Below, piece after piece: positions 1-6,636 of a stretch of 10,047 nt of DNA. Within the stretch, counting starts at the first letter, position 1; every line of letters starts with the position of its first letter. The DNA comes from Candidatus Heimdallarchaeota archaeon (GTDB taxonomy: Archaea > Asgardarchaeota > Heimdallarchaeia > Hodarchaeales > LC-3): NCBI GenBank assembly GCA_027364495.1, contig DAHXPE010000059.1:1-10047 (forward strand), in the 5' to 3' direction. The notes beneath the pieces were generated by a model. It saw only the letters and a list, made by a program, of their open reading frames with translations. It searched no databases and had not been told where the DNA came from. The position numbers were made by a program, and so were the translations under genes.

Positions 1-93
1 TTCAAGTTAATAATGCATTTTAACCTTAAAAATGAATTAAGAAGATTAAAAAAGATTAAATTGATAAAACAAGATAAAATATTTACTTAATAA

Positions 94-199
94 TTTTTTG
101 AGGTGGCAATTTATAAATTGGACCCTTTGAATTAAAAAAGAAAGATTTTTTTGAGGTGGCAATTTATAAATTGGACCCTTTGAATTCAAAAAGAAATTG
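94..199. repeat. Two-copy 53-bp tandem repeat containing a palindrome
   Basis: A 40-bp block at 94-133 is repeated exactly at 147-186, and the following A-rich 13 bases are also similar, so the period is 53 bp. Each copy contains the perfect 14-bp palindrome CAATTTATAAATTG (107-120 and 160-173), flanked by GGT on the left and ACC on the right, which can pair across a small internal loop. Each copy could fold into a hairpin or bind a dimeric protein. No third copy was seen in the window. The spacing is too short for a CRISPR array. Confidence 0.85.
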
Positions 200-285
200 A
201 AAATTTTTAATTTTATTTCGGCAATAATTGAGTTATATTTACCTTTCTTTATTCTTATTAAGTTGATTTTACTAGATATTCATAA

Positions 286-498
286 GCAGATGATAACTCT
301 GCAGTGATTCCGATTGCTGGCTGTCGTTCGGTTTTAGGTTTTGATCCGGAGGGAAAAAAATTATTTTTGATACTCCTTTCAATCGTGAGTCTGATTGTTA
401 GAAATTCAATGAATAATTTATCTGCAATATCTAATCAGAAGATAAATATTTTATGTAAACCATTTTCTTTTTTATTACTGCATTCGAGCATTCATTGA
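286..498 (+). other. Short coding-like stretch, possible gene remnant or structured RNA
   Basis: Bases 286-355 are clearly less AT-rich than their surroundings. On the plus strand the frame is open from 286, just after a TAA, to a TGA at 496-498. The first possible start is GTG at 304, giving 64 residues. The early part (AGCRSVLGFDPEGKK) reads like real protein, while the later part is AT-rich and overlaps the 3' end of the converging dehydrogenase gene by 24 bp. The minus strand over 286-350 is also open and protein-like, so the coding strand is unclear. A hairpin GCAGA/TCTGC with a 7-base loop sits at 286-302. I do not recognise a family. It may be a remnant of a lost gene, a small RNA, or chance. 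Confidence 0.22.
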
Positions 499-1239
499 TT
501 GAAATCGTTCATCTAATTCCTTTTTTGATGCATTCATGACTTGGTCGGTAAAACCATAACCAATTTCTTCTTTGCCTTCAATCAATTGTTTCATAACAGC
601 GGCTACAAATTCATCAGCTTTTGTACCGAATGAAGCACCTCTTTTTTTACGTCCTTCTATATTTAATTCAGATTCAACCGCAGGTGGAATAATTTCAATG
701 ACTTTCATAGAAGATTTAGCATTAATCAATTGTTGTCTTAAACATTTAGTAAAAACATGAAGACCAGCCTTTGTTGTACTGTATATTGGCATTCTAACGG
801 CTGGTGTAAATCCTAAACCGGATGATACATTAATAATATAAGTTTGGCTCTTTTTATTAAGTAGGAATGGAACAAAAAGTATACACATATGAATTGGAGC
901 TTCTAAATTTATTTTTAGTTCGTCTTCACCTCTTAATAAGTCATCTAAACCGTTAATTAAATTGACATCTCGTTGAATGCCAGCATTGTTTATTAAAATG
1001 TTCAAATTTGAAAAATTTTCCTTAACATACTCTAAAAGTTTTTTTCTGTCATCCTCTTTCGAAATATCACACTGAAATATTTTTATTTTAGGATATTTTT
1101 TTTGGACTTCCATTAATCGATTTTTTCTTCGACCACAGATTAGTACTTCAGAACCAGCTTTAATGAATGCTTCAGCGAGAGCATATCCTATACCAGTGGC
1201 ACCACCAGTAATTAGAACGGCATTATTTGATGTATTCAC
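475..1239 (-). CDS. Short-chain dehydrogenase/reductase, DltE-like
   Basis: A 254-residue NAD(P)-dependent oxidoreductase of the classical SDR family, probably cytosolic. The Rossmann-fold signature TGGATGIG is at residues 11-18. Arg37-Arg38 after the second strand suggest a preference for NADP. Asp58 is placed for adenine contact, NNAG is at 84-87, Asn111 and Ser139/140 are in catalytic positions, and YSTTK (Tyr153, Lys157) is the active-site motif. The overall wording, including NNAGIQRD and VIEIIPPAV, resembles the DltE-like SDR group (COG3967), named for a proposed link to teichoic acid D-alanylation. No other dlt gene is nearby, so the substrate is unknown. The start is GTG, with AGGAG 11 bases upstream. 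It may have its own promoter in the 225-bp gap after the ABC operon. The family is common in bacteria, so lateral acquisition is plausible but not shown. Confidence 0.93.
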   Translation of the reverse strand: MNTSNNAVLITGGATGIGYALAEAFIKAGSEVLICGRRKNRLMEVQKKYPKIKIFQCDISKEDDRKKLLEYVKENFSNLNILINNAGIQRDVNLINGLDDLLRGEDELKINLEAPIHMCILFVPFLLNKKSQTYIINVSSGLGFTPAVRMPIYSTTKAGLHVFTKCLRQQLINAKSSMKVIEIIPPAVESELNIEGRKKRGASFGTKADEFVAAVMKQLIEGKEEIGYGFTDQVMNASKKELDERFQSMNARMQ

Positions 1240-1250
1240 TAGTTTTTCAA

Positions 1251-1255
1251 CTCCT
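1251..1255 (-). promoter_or_regulatory. Shine-Dalgarno site for the dehydrogenase
   Basis: AGGAG on the minus strand lies 11 bases before the GTG at 1239-1237. The spacing is slightly long, but no better start is in frame nearby, so it supports GTG as the start codon. Confidence 0.55.
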
Positions 1256-1284
1256 GTAATTATTTAAAATCATCTAAAACTTGT

Positions 1285-1298
1285 TTTTTAAATTTATC
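1285..1298 (-). promoter_or_regulatory. Possible TATA box for the dehydrogenase
   Basis: The minus strand reads TAAATTTAAAAAAC here, about 46-59 bases before the GTG. Transcription starting some 25 bases downstream would give a short leader carrying the AGGAG site. The region is AT-rich throughout, so a chance match is easy; a second TATA-like stretch lies closer, near 1258-1270. Confidence 0.25.
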
Positions 1299-1430
1299 TA
1301 AGTTCGCTCCTAATTTTCAATAAAAATTATTTACCTGTCTAATTTGCTATTAAATTGCTCTTCATTTCATTCTAATTTTATTTCATCATTATTTGCAATT
1401 TTTTTTTTGCAGATTAATTATAATAAGGGT

Positions 1431-1451
1431 TAGTATTTTCTATCAATACTA
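1431..1451 (-). terminator. Weak hairpin after the ABC operon
   Basis: TAGTATT (1431-1437) pairs with AATACTA (1445-1451) around a 7-base loop, 14 bases past the stop codon of the last permease gene. The downstream minus-strand sequence is AT-rich but has no clear U tract next to the stem. The rest of the gap 1256-1464 shows only AT-rich spacer. Confidence 0.25.
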
Positions 1452-1464
1452 TATTTTAAAAAAT

Positions 1465-2322
1465 TTAATAATTAGAAAGCCCCTCAGCATTTCTAATGCG
1501 GTCCTGTTGTTTTGAATATAATATCCAGCCGAATATACAAGAGAAAATAGCGATTATATGTAATAAAATAAATTCAAACCAATACGCATTCAAATAAGAG
1601 CCTAGACCTATGGATTGAACAAATTGATTTGAAATTAGTTCTGGATTGGAACCAACAAGAGTATTTCTGAATAAGTCAACAGCATAGCTTACAGGAATTA
1701 ATTTTGAAATTATTCGGATTGATGGTGGTAAAATACTAAATGGGAAGAAAATTCCACAAACAAACATGAATACAAATTGAACTAAATTTAAAACAACTTG
1801 TGCTCGTTTCATGCGTAATATGATAGCTCCGAAAAGTAATGATAACCCCAGAAACATAAGTAAAGTGACCAGTAAGACCCAAAAGCCTAATAAAAGATTA
1901 TGGGTTGGAATTTTCATAAAAAATGAGAACCCGATGACTATAATAATATTACCAATAAAACCAACGATTATTTGTCCTATTGCTCCTCCTAATAGGACAA
2001 TTTGAGGACTGGAACTTGATAAATATAATTGCTCTAGCGTTCCGTTCATTTGTTCACGTCTGACAAAATTAGCAACCGACCACATAAGATTACTCATAAA
2101 GAGAAAGATAACAAGGCCCCAAATAGCATAAGCACCAACATTATTTGTGGTATTTTGAATTGAATTTGGGTTTGAGAAAGCAAAAGCGCTGAGAACAAAC
2201 CAGACACCTATTATGAAAATAAAAGATAATCCAGCTAAGAAATTCAAAGGATAACGGAGTTCAACATATAATTCTTTTTTTACAGCAGAACCCAATGGAC
2301 CAAATCTACTTTGCATTTTCAT
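1465..2322 (-). CDS. ABC-2 type transporter permease (second permease of the operon)
   Basis: An integral membrane subunit of an ABC-2 exporter, about 285 residues with roughly six hydrophobic helices, the usual size. After a short basic N-terminus comes an amphipathic stretch (KKELYVELRYPL), the first helix, and a loop after helix 2 bearing the family motif REQMNGTLEQLYLSS, thought to contact the ATPase. Later helices contain the typical FPFSILPPSIR segment. The C-terminus ends EGLSNY, echoing EGISHY in the upstream permease, so the two are paralogues. The start was chosen as ATG at 2322-2320 because AGGTGA lies 6 bases ahead of it. The GTG at 2331 falls inside that ribosome-binding site and would add only three residues. 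It directly follows the upstream permease, so translation is probably coupled. The substrate cannot be inferred. Confidence 0.93.
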   Translation of the reverse strand: MKMQSRFGPLGSAVKKELYVELRYPLNFLAGLSFIFIIGVWFVLSAFAFSNPNSIQNTTNNVGAYAIWGLVIFLFMSNLMWSVANFVRREQMNGTLEQLYLSSSSPQIVLLGGAIGQIIVGFIGNIIIVIGFSFFMKIPTHNLLLGFWVLLVTLLMFLGLSLLFGAIILRMKRAQVVLNLVQFVFMFVCGIFFPFSILPPSIRIISKLIPVSYAVDLFRNTLVGSNPELISNQFVQSIGLGSYLNAYWFEFILLHIIAIFSCIFGWILYSKQQDRIRNAEGLSNY

Positions 2323-2327
2323 TTTTA

Positions 2328-2334
2328 TCACCTA
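2328..2334 (-). promoter_or_regulatory. Ribosome-binding site that decides the start of the second permease
   Basis: AGGTGAT on the minus strand overlaps the TAG stop of the preceding permease and lies about 5-6 bases before the ATG at 2322. Its position makes the GTG at 2331-2329 unlikely as a start, because that codon would be part of the site itself. Confidence 0.6.
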
Positions 2335-3231
2335 ATAATGGCTAATACCTTCTTCTTTTTCCATTCTTTTCAAAGATCTTGAAAAAATTATAATTCCAGC
2401 TAAAGCCCATACTATTGCTAAAATACAAATCGCTATAAAATCAAATAAAATTGGAATATTTCCTAAATATTTGTTCATACCTAAAATAACAAGCATAGGT
2501 GGGCTCCCAGTGACAATATAACGAATATCTTGAACAATCCAAGTTCCTGGGAATAAGATACTAATAATTTGAACTTCAAAGGGTAAAATCGTGATAGGGA
2601 AAAATACGCCCATTAATGTTCCTAAAATAAATTGAAAAATTGATAAGACATTACTTATTTCTTTGAATCGTATGATAAAAGCACCTAAAACCATAGATAG
2701 TCCTAATAATGGAATAAATCCTAATACCATGAGAAAAATGGAAAATAAGAATAATGGAAGATCGATAGAAACAAGTAAACCCGGATCAAAAATCATTAAA
2801 CCAATGAAAACACCAATTAAAAATGTTCCAATAGCCATAATAGCGCTAACAAGACCTCTACCAATCACAACTAACCCTTGATTAGCAGGTGTTAACAATA
2901 AACTTTCTAACGTGCCTTGCTGTTGTTCTTCACGCATATAGTTAGCATAATCCCATAAAGCATATAATACTAGGGTCCAGCTATTTGTTCCTAAAATCAA
3001 GAATGCTTCAGGATGCGTTCCACCACCATTTTCTGCAAAAAAAGTTTTATATTGTGGACCACCAATTGCTCGGCCCATAAAAATTGGTAACATTGCAAAT
3101 AGTATTGATAACACAATGAAGAAAACTAAGGTTCCTTTATAACTTTTCCACACTATTAAAGCTGTTAAAAATGTCGTCTTGATTATTCTGAATGGATTTT
3201 TCGTTGGTGGAATAAATTCATTCTGGGACAT
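2332..3231 (-). CDS. ABC-2 type transporter permease (first permease of the operon)
   Basis: A 299-residue integral membrane protein with about six hydrophobic helices, the partner of the permease encoded just downstream. The first helix follows the basic segment ending in KSYKGT. A large external loop lies between helices 1 and 2. REEQQQGTLESLLLTP is the conserved ABC-2 motif placed between helices 2 and 3. A proline-containing FFPITILPFE segment matches the position of FFPFSILPPS in the paralogue. The C-terminal tail RMEKEEGISHY is related to that of the other permease. The ATG start at 3231 abuts the TAA stop of the ATPase gene and is preceded by a strong AGGAGGAG site inside that gene's 3' end. 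With the ATPase and the second permease it should form a heteromeric exporter. The cargo could be a drug, lipid, glycan or peptide; nothing here decides. Confidence 0.93.
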   Translation of the reverse strand: MSQNEFIPPTKNPFRIIKTTFLTALIVWKSYKGTLVFFIVLSILFAMLPIFMGRAIGGPQYKTFFAENGGGTHPEAFLILGTNSWTLVLYALWDYANYMREEQQQGTLESLLLTPANQGLVVIGRGLVSAIMAIGTFLIGVFIGLMIFDPGLLVSIDLPLFLFSIFLMVLGFIPLLGLSMVLGAFIIRFKEISNVLSIFQFILGTLMGVFFPITILPFEVQIISILFPGTWIVQDIRYIVTGSPPMLVILGMNKYLGNIPILFDFIAICILAIVWALAGIIIFSRSLKRMEKEEGISHY

Positions 3232-4281
3232 TTAATCATCTCCTCCTTTGATTGTGGTATCCTCAGCTAAAGTTCTTCCTGTTTTCTCCAGGAAGACATC
3301 TTCAAGGGAGGGGATTTCTGTTTTAATGTCTATAATTTTCAGATTTAACGTTTTAAATAAATCTAATAACTCATAAATTATAGATTGCTCTCCAGTTATT
3401 ATTTTGACCAATGGAGAGGAATCTATGCTAGCTGGAATAGCTGTTACACCAAGTACTCCATTTATTCCTTTTATTGATTCGACCAGTGTATCAGGTAAAA
3501 TATTAAGTATTACGGTAATTGAATTATGCTGTGATTTTCCTAGTTCATGCCGTAAATTAGTTGGAGTATCAACAGCTATTATTTTTCCAAAGTCAATTAT
3601 TGCTACTCTATGAGATAACTCCGTAGCTTCTTGCATGTTGTGGGTTGTTAAAAAAATCGTTTTCTCCTGTGTTTCATTAATTTTTTTGACAATACTTCTC
3701 ATAATTCTTGCTGCCCTTGGATCGAGAGTAGCAGTTGGCTCATCTAAAAAAATAATTGGTGGATCATTAATTAATGTCTTTGCGAAGGCAATTTTGTATT
3801 TTTGACCTGAGCTTAATGATTCAACAGGCCGCTCTAAAAATTCTTGTAAATCCAAGAGATCTGTTAAGTCTTTTATTCTTTCCGCTATTTGCTTATCAGA
3901 TTGATAGTATAATGAACCAAAAAATTCTAGATTTTGTTTTCCAGATAATTTCCAATAAATGGATCTCTCACCCATGAGCATTGCATTAATTGATGAACGA
4001 ATTTTTTCTGGTTGCTTGTAAATATCATAACCATTAATTATTGCTTCTCCAGATGTTGGTAACAGAAGTGTTGTTAATATTTTTATTGCTGTTGTTTTTC
4101 CAGCACCATTAGGTCCTAAAAAGCTAAATATTTCACCTTTTTTAATTGTTAATGAAATATCCTGTAATGCATAGACTTTTGTTTTCTCAGATTTAAATAG
4201 ACCTTTTCGTAATTTAGTATTAAATGTTTTTGAAATGTTTTTCATTTCAATAATGTTTGAATTAGTAACGCTGGAAGTCAA
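3232..4281 (-). CDS. ABC transporter ATP-binding protein (NatA/DrrA-like exporter type)
   Basis: A 349-residue nucleotide-binding subunit on the cytosolic side of the membrane that drives the two permeases downstream. Walker A is GPNGAGKTT (56-64), the signature LSSGQ is at 156-160, Walker B is IIFLDEP (176-182), the D-loop is ATLDP (184-188) and the switch histidine is His214. The usual Q-loop glutamine is missing: the aligned stretch reads MLMGERSIYW (101-110), a variant also found in NatA-type ATPases. After about residue 250 there is a C-terminal domain ending in SLEDVFLEKTGRTL, typical of ABC-2 exporters of drug, polyketide or ion type. The start is TTG at 4281. A start at Met13 would cut off the first strand (NIIEMKNISKTF), so TTG is preferred. 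No Shine-Dalgarno site precedes it, which suggests a leaderless mRNA. It is first of three contiguous genes. Confidence 0.95.
   Translation of the reverse strand: MTSSVTNSNIIEMKNISKTFNTKLRKGLFKSEKTKVYALQDISLTIKKGEIFSFLGPNGAGKTTAIKILTTLLLPTSGEAIINGYDIYKQPEKIRSSINAMLMGERSIYWKLSGKQNLEFFGSLYYQSDKQIAERIKDLTDLLDLQEFLERPVESLSSGQKYKIAFAKTLINDPPIIFLDEPTATLDPRAARIMRSIVKKINETQEKTIFLTTHNMQEATELSHRVAIIDFGKIIAVDTPTNLRHELGKSQHNSITVILNILPDTLVESIKGINGVLGVTAIPASIDSSPLVKIITGEQSIIYELLDLFKTLNLKIIDIKTEIPSLEDVFLEKTGRTLAEDTTIKGGDD
3240..3247 (-). promoter_or_regulatory. Strong Shine-Dalgarno site inside the end of the ATPase gene
   Basis: AGGAGGAG on the minus strand, 8 bases before the permease ATG at 3231, lies in the last codons of the ATPase gene (encoding the Gly-Gly-Asp-Asp tail). 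It fixes the permease start and supports one shared transcript with coupled translation. Confidence 0.75.
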
Positions 4282-4304
4282 ATATCTTACAACCGATAAA
4301 TTAC

Positions 4305-4315
4305 AAAATTAAAAA
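4305..4315 (-). promoter_or_regulatory. Possible TATA box of the ABC operon
   Basis: The minus strand reads TTTTTAATTTT, centred about 29 bases before the TTG start at 4281. That is the distance expected for an archaeal TATA box feeding a leaderless transcript, which fits the absence of a Shine-Dalgarno site. AT-richness makes the match weak evidence. Confidence 0.35.
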
Positions 4316-4460
4316 CAACAAATAAGTTCTAATTGGAAAAGAAAACAATAGTTTATAATGACTATTAATTTTAAATTATTTTTCCCAATGATCTTTAATA
4401 AATTGTCTTTAGGTAAAATGTAAGAATTTTTCTATTTACTTATGTTTGATAAAAATAAGC

Positions 4461-4494
4461 TATTCTAATTAAAATTGTAAACCAGATTAGAATA
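4461..4494 (-). terminator. Hairpin with U-rich tail after the GTPase gene
   Basis: TATTCTAAT (4461-4469) pairs with ATTAGAATA (4486-4494), a perfect 9-bp stem with a 16-base loop. On the minus strand it is followed at once by GCTTATTTTTATC, a U-rich tract. It lies about 70 bases past the GTPase stop codon and upstream of the ABC operon promoter, so it probably separates the two units. The rest of 4282-4563 shows no gene. Confidence 0.45.
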
Positions 4495-4563
4495 AAATTT
4501 TTGGACCAACGATACTACTAGTTCTCTACAAACTTTAGATTCATATACACTCTTTTTTTACTT

Positions 4564-5145
4564 CTATTCAGAAATCCTACGAATTAGTATTTGGCTAATT
4601 ATTTCAAAAACTTTCGAAATATTTGTTCCATTAAGAGCTGAAGTTTCAATAAAAAAGAAAAATTTATCGTTTAAATTATATTCTTCAGTTAAGATTCGAT
4701 ATAATTTTAATCCGTCTTCAGTTGATAGTGGATCCTTGATTTCGGATCGTAAGTCTATTTTATTTGCCACTAATATTACAGGGCTTTTTTTCAAATCTAG
4801 CTTTTCATGTGCTATTTGGACCCACTTTTTAATCTTTAGATAGGACTGAAAATTTTCTATATCATACATAAATACAATTGAATGAGTCCCAAGTAAAAAT
4901 TGCTTTGTTAATTCATCATGATTTGCATCGCCGTAGATATCCCAAATTGAAAAAGAAATTTTATGTGTTCTATCTTCTGAATCTTTAATTTCTATTTGCT
5001 TGAATGATATATCACTTCCAAATGTTCTCTGATAGCGTTTGCTAAAATCACTACCCATATATTTATTAATTAAAGACGTTTTACCGACAAAAGAATCTCC
5101 TAAAACTACAACCTTTACTGTCAGTCTACTTGAATTTTCATTCAT
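4564..5145 (-). CDS. Ras/Rab-like small GTPase with altered switch II
   Basis: A 193-residue single-domain GTP-binding switch protein of the eukaryote-like Ras superfamily. All G motifs are visible: P-loop GDSFVGKTS (16-24), Thr41 in RTFGSDISF as the switch I threonine, WDIYG (68-72) in place of WDTAG, NKID (128-131) and ETSA (167-170). The residue after WDxxG, normally the catalytic glutamine, is Asp73, so intrinsic hydrolysis may be slow or use another residue. The C-terminus (ILIRRISE) has no cysteine and therefore no prenylation signal, so membrane contact would need a partner. Proteins of this kind are numerous in Asgard archaea. The ATG start has no Shine-Dalgarno site but has a TATA-like box at the leaderless distance. 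It is transcribed divergently from the 7TM longin-like gene, a possible partner. It cannot be assigned safely to Rab, Ras or Rag-type from sequence alone. Confidence 0.95.
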   Translation of the reverse strand: MNENSSRLTVKVVVLGDSFVGKTSLINKYMGSDFSKRYQRTFGSDISFKQIEIKDSEDRTHKISFSIWDIYGDANHDELTKQFLLGTHSIVFMYDIENFQSYLKIKKWVQIAHEKLDLKKSPVILVANKIDLRSEIKDPLSTEDGLKLYRILTEEYNLNDKFFFFIETSALNGTNISKVFEIISQILIRRISE

Positions 5146-5162
5146 ATTAATTTGCCAAATTC

Positions 5163-5175
5163 ATTTAATAGTAAA
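5163..5175 (-). promoter_or_regulatory. Probable TATA box of the small GTPase gene
   Basis: The minus strand reads TTTACTATTAAAT, centred about 24 bases before the ATG at 5145. No Shine-Dalgarno site lies between it and the start, which fits a leaderless or very short-leader transcript. Confidence 0.4.
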
Positions 5176-5283
5176 TTTTTCAAAAAAAATAATTCTATGG
5201 AACAAAAAGCAATAATTTTTTGAGAACATTTTAAGATTCTTGCTAAAAAATGCTTAAATATTATAGTGGATTTTTAAGATAAT

Positions 5284-5297
5284 TTTTTATAATATAA
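5284..5297 (+). promoter_or_regulatory. Probable TATA box of the 7TM longin-like gene
   Basis: TTTTTTATAATATA lies 22-35 bases before the ATG at 5319, the standard archaeal distance from a TATA box to the start of a leaderless mRNA. No purine-rich ribosome-binding site precedes the ATG. Together with the box at 5163-5175 it makes 5146-5318 a compact divergent promoter region. Confidence 0.5.
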
Positions 5298-5318
5298 TAA
5301 AAATTTATTGTATTTAAT

Positions 5319-6431
5319 ATGCTTTGGTATGAATTTATATTTCTATTCTTCGCAAACGTTCTACTACTAATTGACATACTTTTAATTTTGAAACCCGTTT
5401 TCAAATCCCCTATTATTGAAATAAAGCTATTTTTCATTGGAATGATAATAAGTGCCATAAGCTTTTGTTTATATATGATTGTGGCATTGTATTCAAATGC
5501 TTATCAAAATATTCCTCCTTATGCTGAAACTTTTGATAAAGCAGGGTATTTTTTTTCAATGATTGGGTTATTATTCCTAGGTTTTGCTTTTATTTTACCT
5601 AATTTCAGATCTTCATATTCAAATGTCTTATTTATTACAATATTTTCAATTTTAGGATCTTCTGCAGCTTTCGTGAACGGGATGACTTCTAAAATAAGCA
5701 TAAATGGTGAATTCATAAAATCTACTCATAATCCTTTTGGTTTATTATTAAATTACTTATTTATAGCCATTAATTTATATGTAATATTTCGTAGGGTTTA
5801 TGAAGTATCAAAAATATCACAACTTTCTAAAAATAGAACAAAATCAGTAAATTCTTTAAAAATTTTATTAGTTTTATTTACAGTGTCATTTCTTGTATCA
5901 GTACTGACAAATATAATTTCACCAAAACAAATTTTACCAAATTATTTTTATTTTTTATTTGTTTCAATAGCCTTTGCATTTTTTATTTATTTTTATTTAA
6001 AAGATAAGGGATTTTTTTTCTTGACACCGATATCACTTGACGCATTGATAATAATGCATAAAGAATCAGGGATGACAATATATTCGGAATCTTATAAAGA
6101 AAATTTTAGAGTAGAAGATATGCTTAGTAATATATTTACACTATTAAATATCTCATTACAGGAATTCATTTTAGCGAAAAAAGACCTAGTAGAGATCATA
6201 TTTGCCGATAAAACGGTAATAATAGCACCTGGAAAGCAAATTTCTTCAATTCTCATTGCAAATGGAAAAAATCTAATTATTGAAACATTGACAAAAGCAC
6301 TAACAACAAATTTTGAAAAAAAGTTTACTAAAGAGATAATAGAAGGATCGGAAAAGAATTACTTCGATAGAATGAAATTTTTAAGCTTTCTAGAATTTAC
6401 GAGTGAAGTTAGAAGATATCTTCCTTTGTAG
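5319..6431 (+). CDS. Seven-helix membrane protein with cytosolic longin/roadblock-like domain
   Basis: A 370-residue protein with two parts. Seven hydrophobic helices lie at roughly residues 5-24, 35-57, 76-94, 101-121, 139-157, 180-200 and 208-227. Lys/Arg cluster in the loops after helices 1, 3 and 5 (the third holds RRVYEVSKISQLSKNRTK), so the positive-inside rule predicts N-terminus out and C-terminus in, as in receptor-type 7TM proteins. Residues 237-370 form a soluble domain whose pattern (strand pair DALIIMHKESGMTIYSESY, a long helix, strands LVEIIFADKTVIIAPG and ISSILIANGKNLIIETL, then helices) fits the longin/roadblock fold. The 7TM part may sense a ligand or the membrane state and pass this to a GTPase; the divergent neighbour is the obvious candidate. 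No kinase, HAMP or catalytic motif is present. The topology is well supported, the fold moderately, and the function is inferred. Confidence 0.9.
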   Translation: MLWYEFIFLFFANVLLLIDILLILKPVFKSPIIEIKLFFIGMIISAISFCLYMIVALYSNAYQNIPPYAETFDKAGYFFSMIGLLFLGFAFILPNFRSSYSNVLFITIFSILGSSAAFVNGMTSKISINGEFIKSTHNPFGLLLNYLFIAINLYVIFRRVYEVSKISQLSKNRTKSVNSLKILLVLFTVSFLVSVLTNIISPKQILPNYFYFLFVSIAFAFFIYFYLKDKGFFFLTPISLDALIIMHKESGMTIYSESYKENFRVEDMLSNIFTLLNISLQEFILAKKDLVEIIFADKTVIIAPGKQISSILIANGKNLIIETLTKALTTNFEKKFTKEIIEGSEKNYFDRMKFLSFLEFTSEVRRYLPL

Positions 6432-6501
6432 ATCTCATATTGAAAGAGGAGATAGAAAGTATCAAAACTAGCTGGTGGATTGGCCTTACAGTCTAAACTA
6501 C

Positions 6502-6541
6502 TAATAAAATTTTATTAATCTTAAAAAAATCAAATTTTTTT
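6502..6541 (+). terminator. Terminator-like palindromes after the 7TM gene
   Basis: A perfect 16-bp palindrome (6502-6517, TAATAAAATTTTATTA) is followed by an A7-T / A-T7 inverted repeat (6523-6530 with 6534-6541) around a 3-base CAA loop. The second ends in a T run, so it could end plus-strand transcripts of the 7TM gene and, being symmetrical, minus-strand transcripts from the other side. The rest of 6432-6636 holds no gene that I can see. Confidence 0.45.
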
Positions 6542-6548
6542 ATTATTA

Positions 6549-6568
6549 TATTATAAACTAGTTTGATA
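6549..6568 (+). repeat. 20-bp direct repeat, left copy
   Basis: The 20 bases ending in AAACTAGTTTGATA match 9666-9685 in the same orientation at 19 of 20 positions. The core AAACTAGTTT is palindromic. The two copies bracket the broken gene and the repeat protein, about 3.1 kb. This could be a footprint of insertion or recombination, but AT-rich sequence makes chance matches easier. Confidence 0.5.
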
Positions 6569-6636
6569 ATAATTCATATCAGTTTTAATAAGAACATTTG
6601 ATTAAAAATTGATTTTTAGCATGATTTTTGGCAATT

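Noticed and set aside
94..199. CRISPR array fragment
   Set aside because: Only two repeats, with a 13-base A-rich gap between the 40-bp blocks instead of unique 30-40-bp spacers, and no cas gene nearby.
286..360. tRNA or C/D-box RNA
   Set aside because: GGTTTTGATCC looks a little like a T-arm and GATGATAA like a C box, but no cloverleaf pairs and no D box lies at a suitable distance.
475..1239. Part of a dlt (teichoic acid alanylation) operon
   Set aside because: No dltA-D-like gene is present; DltE likeness is only at the SDR subgroup level.
5261..5716. Minus-strand open frames opposite the 7TM gene, and similar short frames opposite the ABC, dehydrogenase and repeat genes
   Set aside because: They are antisense shadows of well-supported genes, with no motif, ribosome-binding site or independent protein character.
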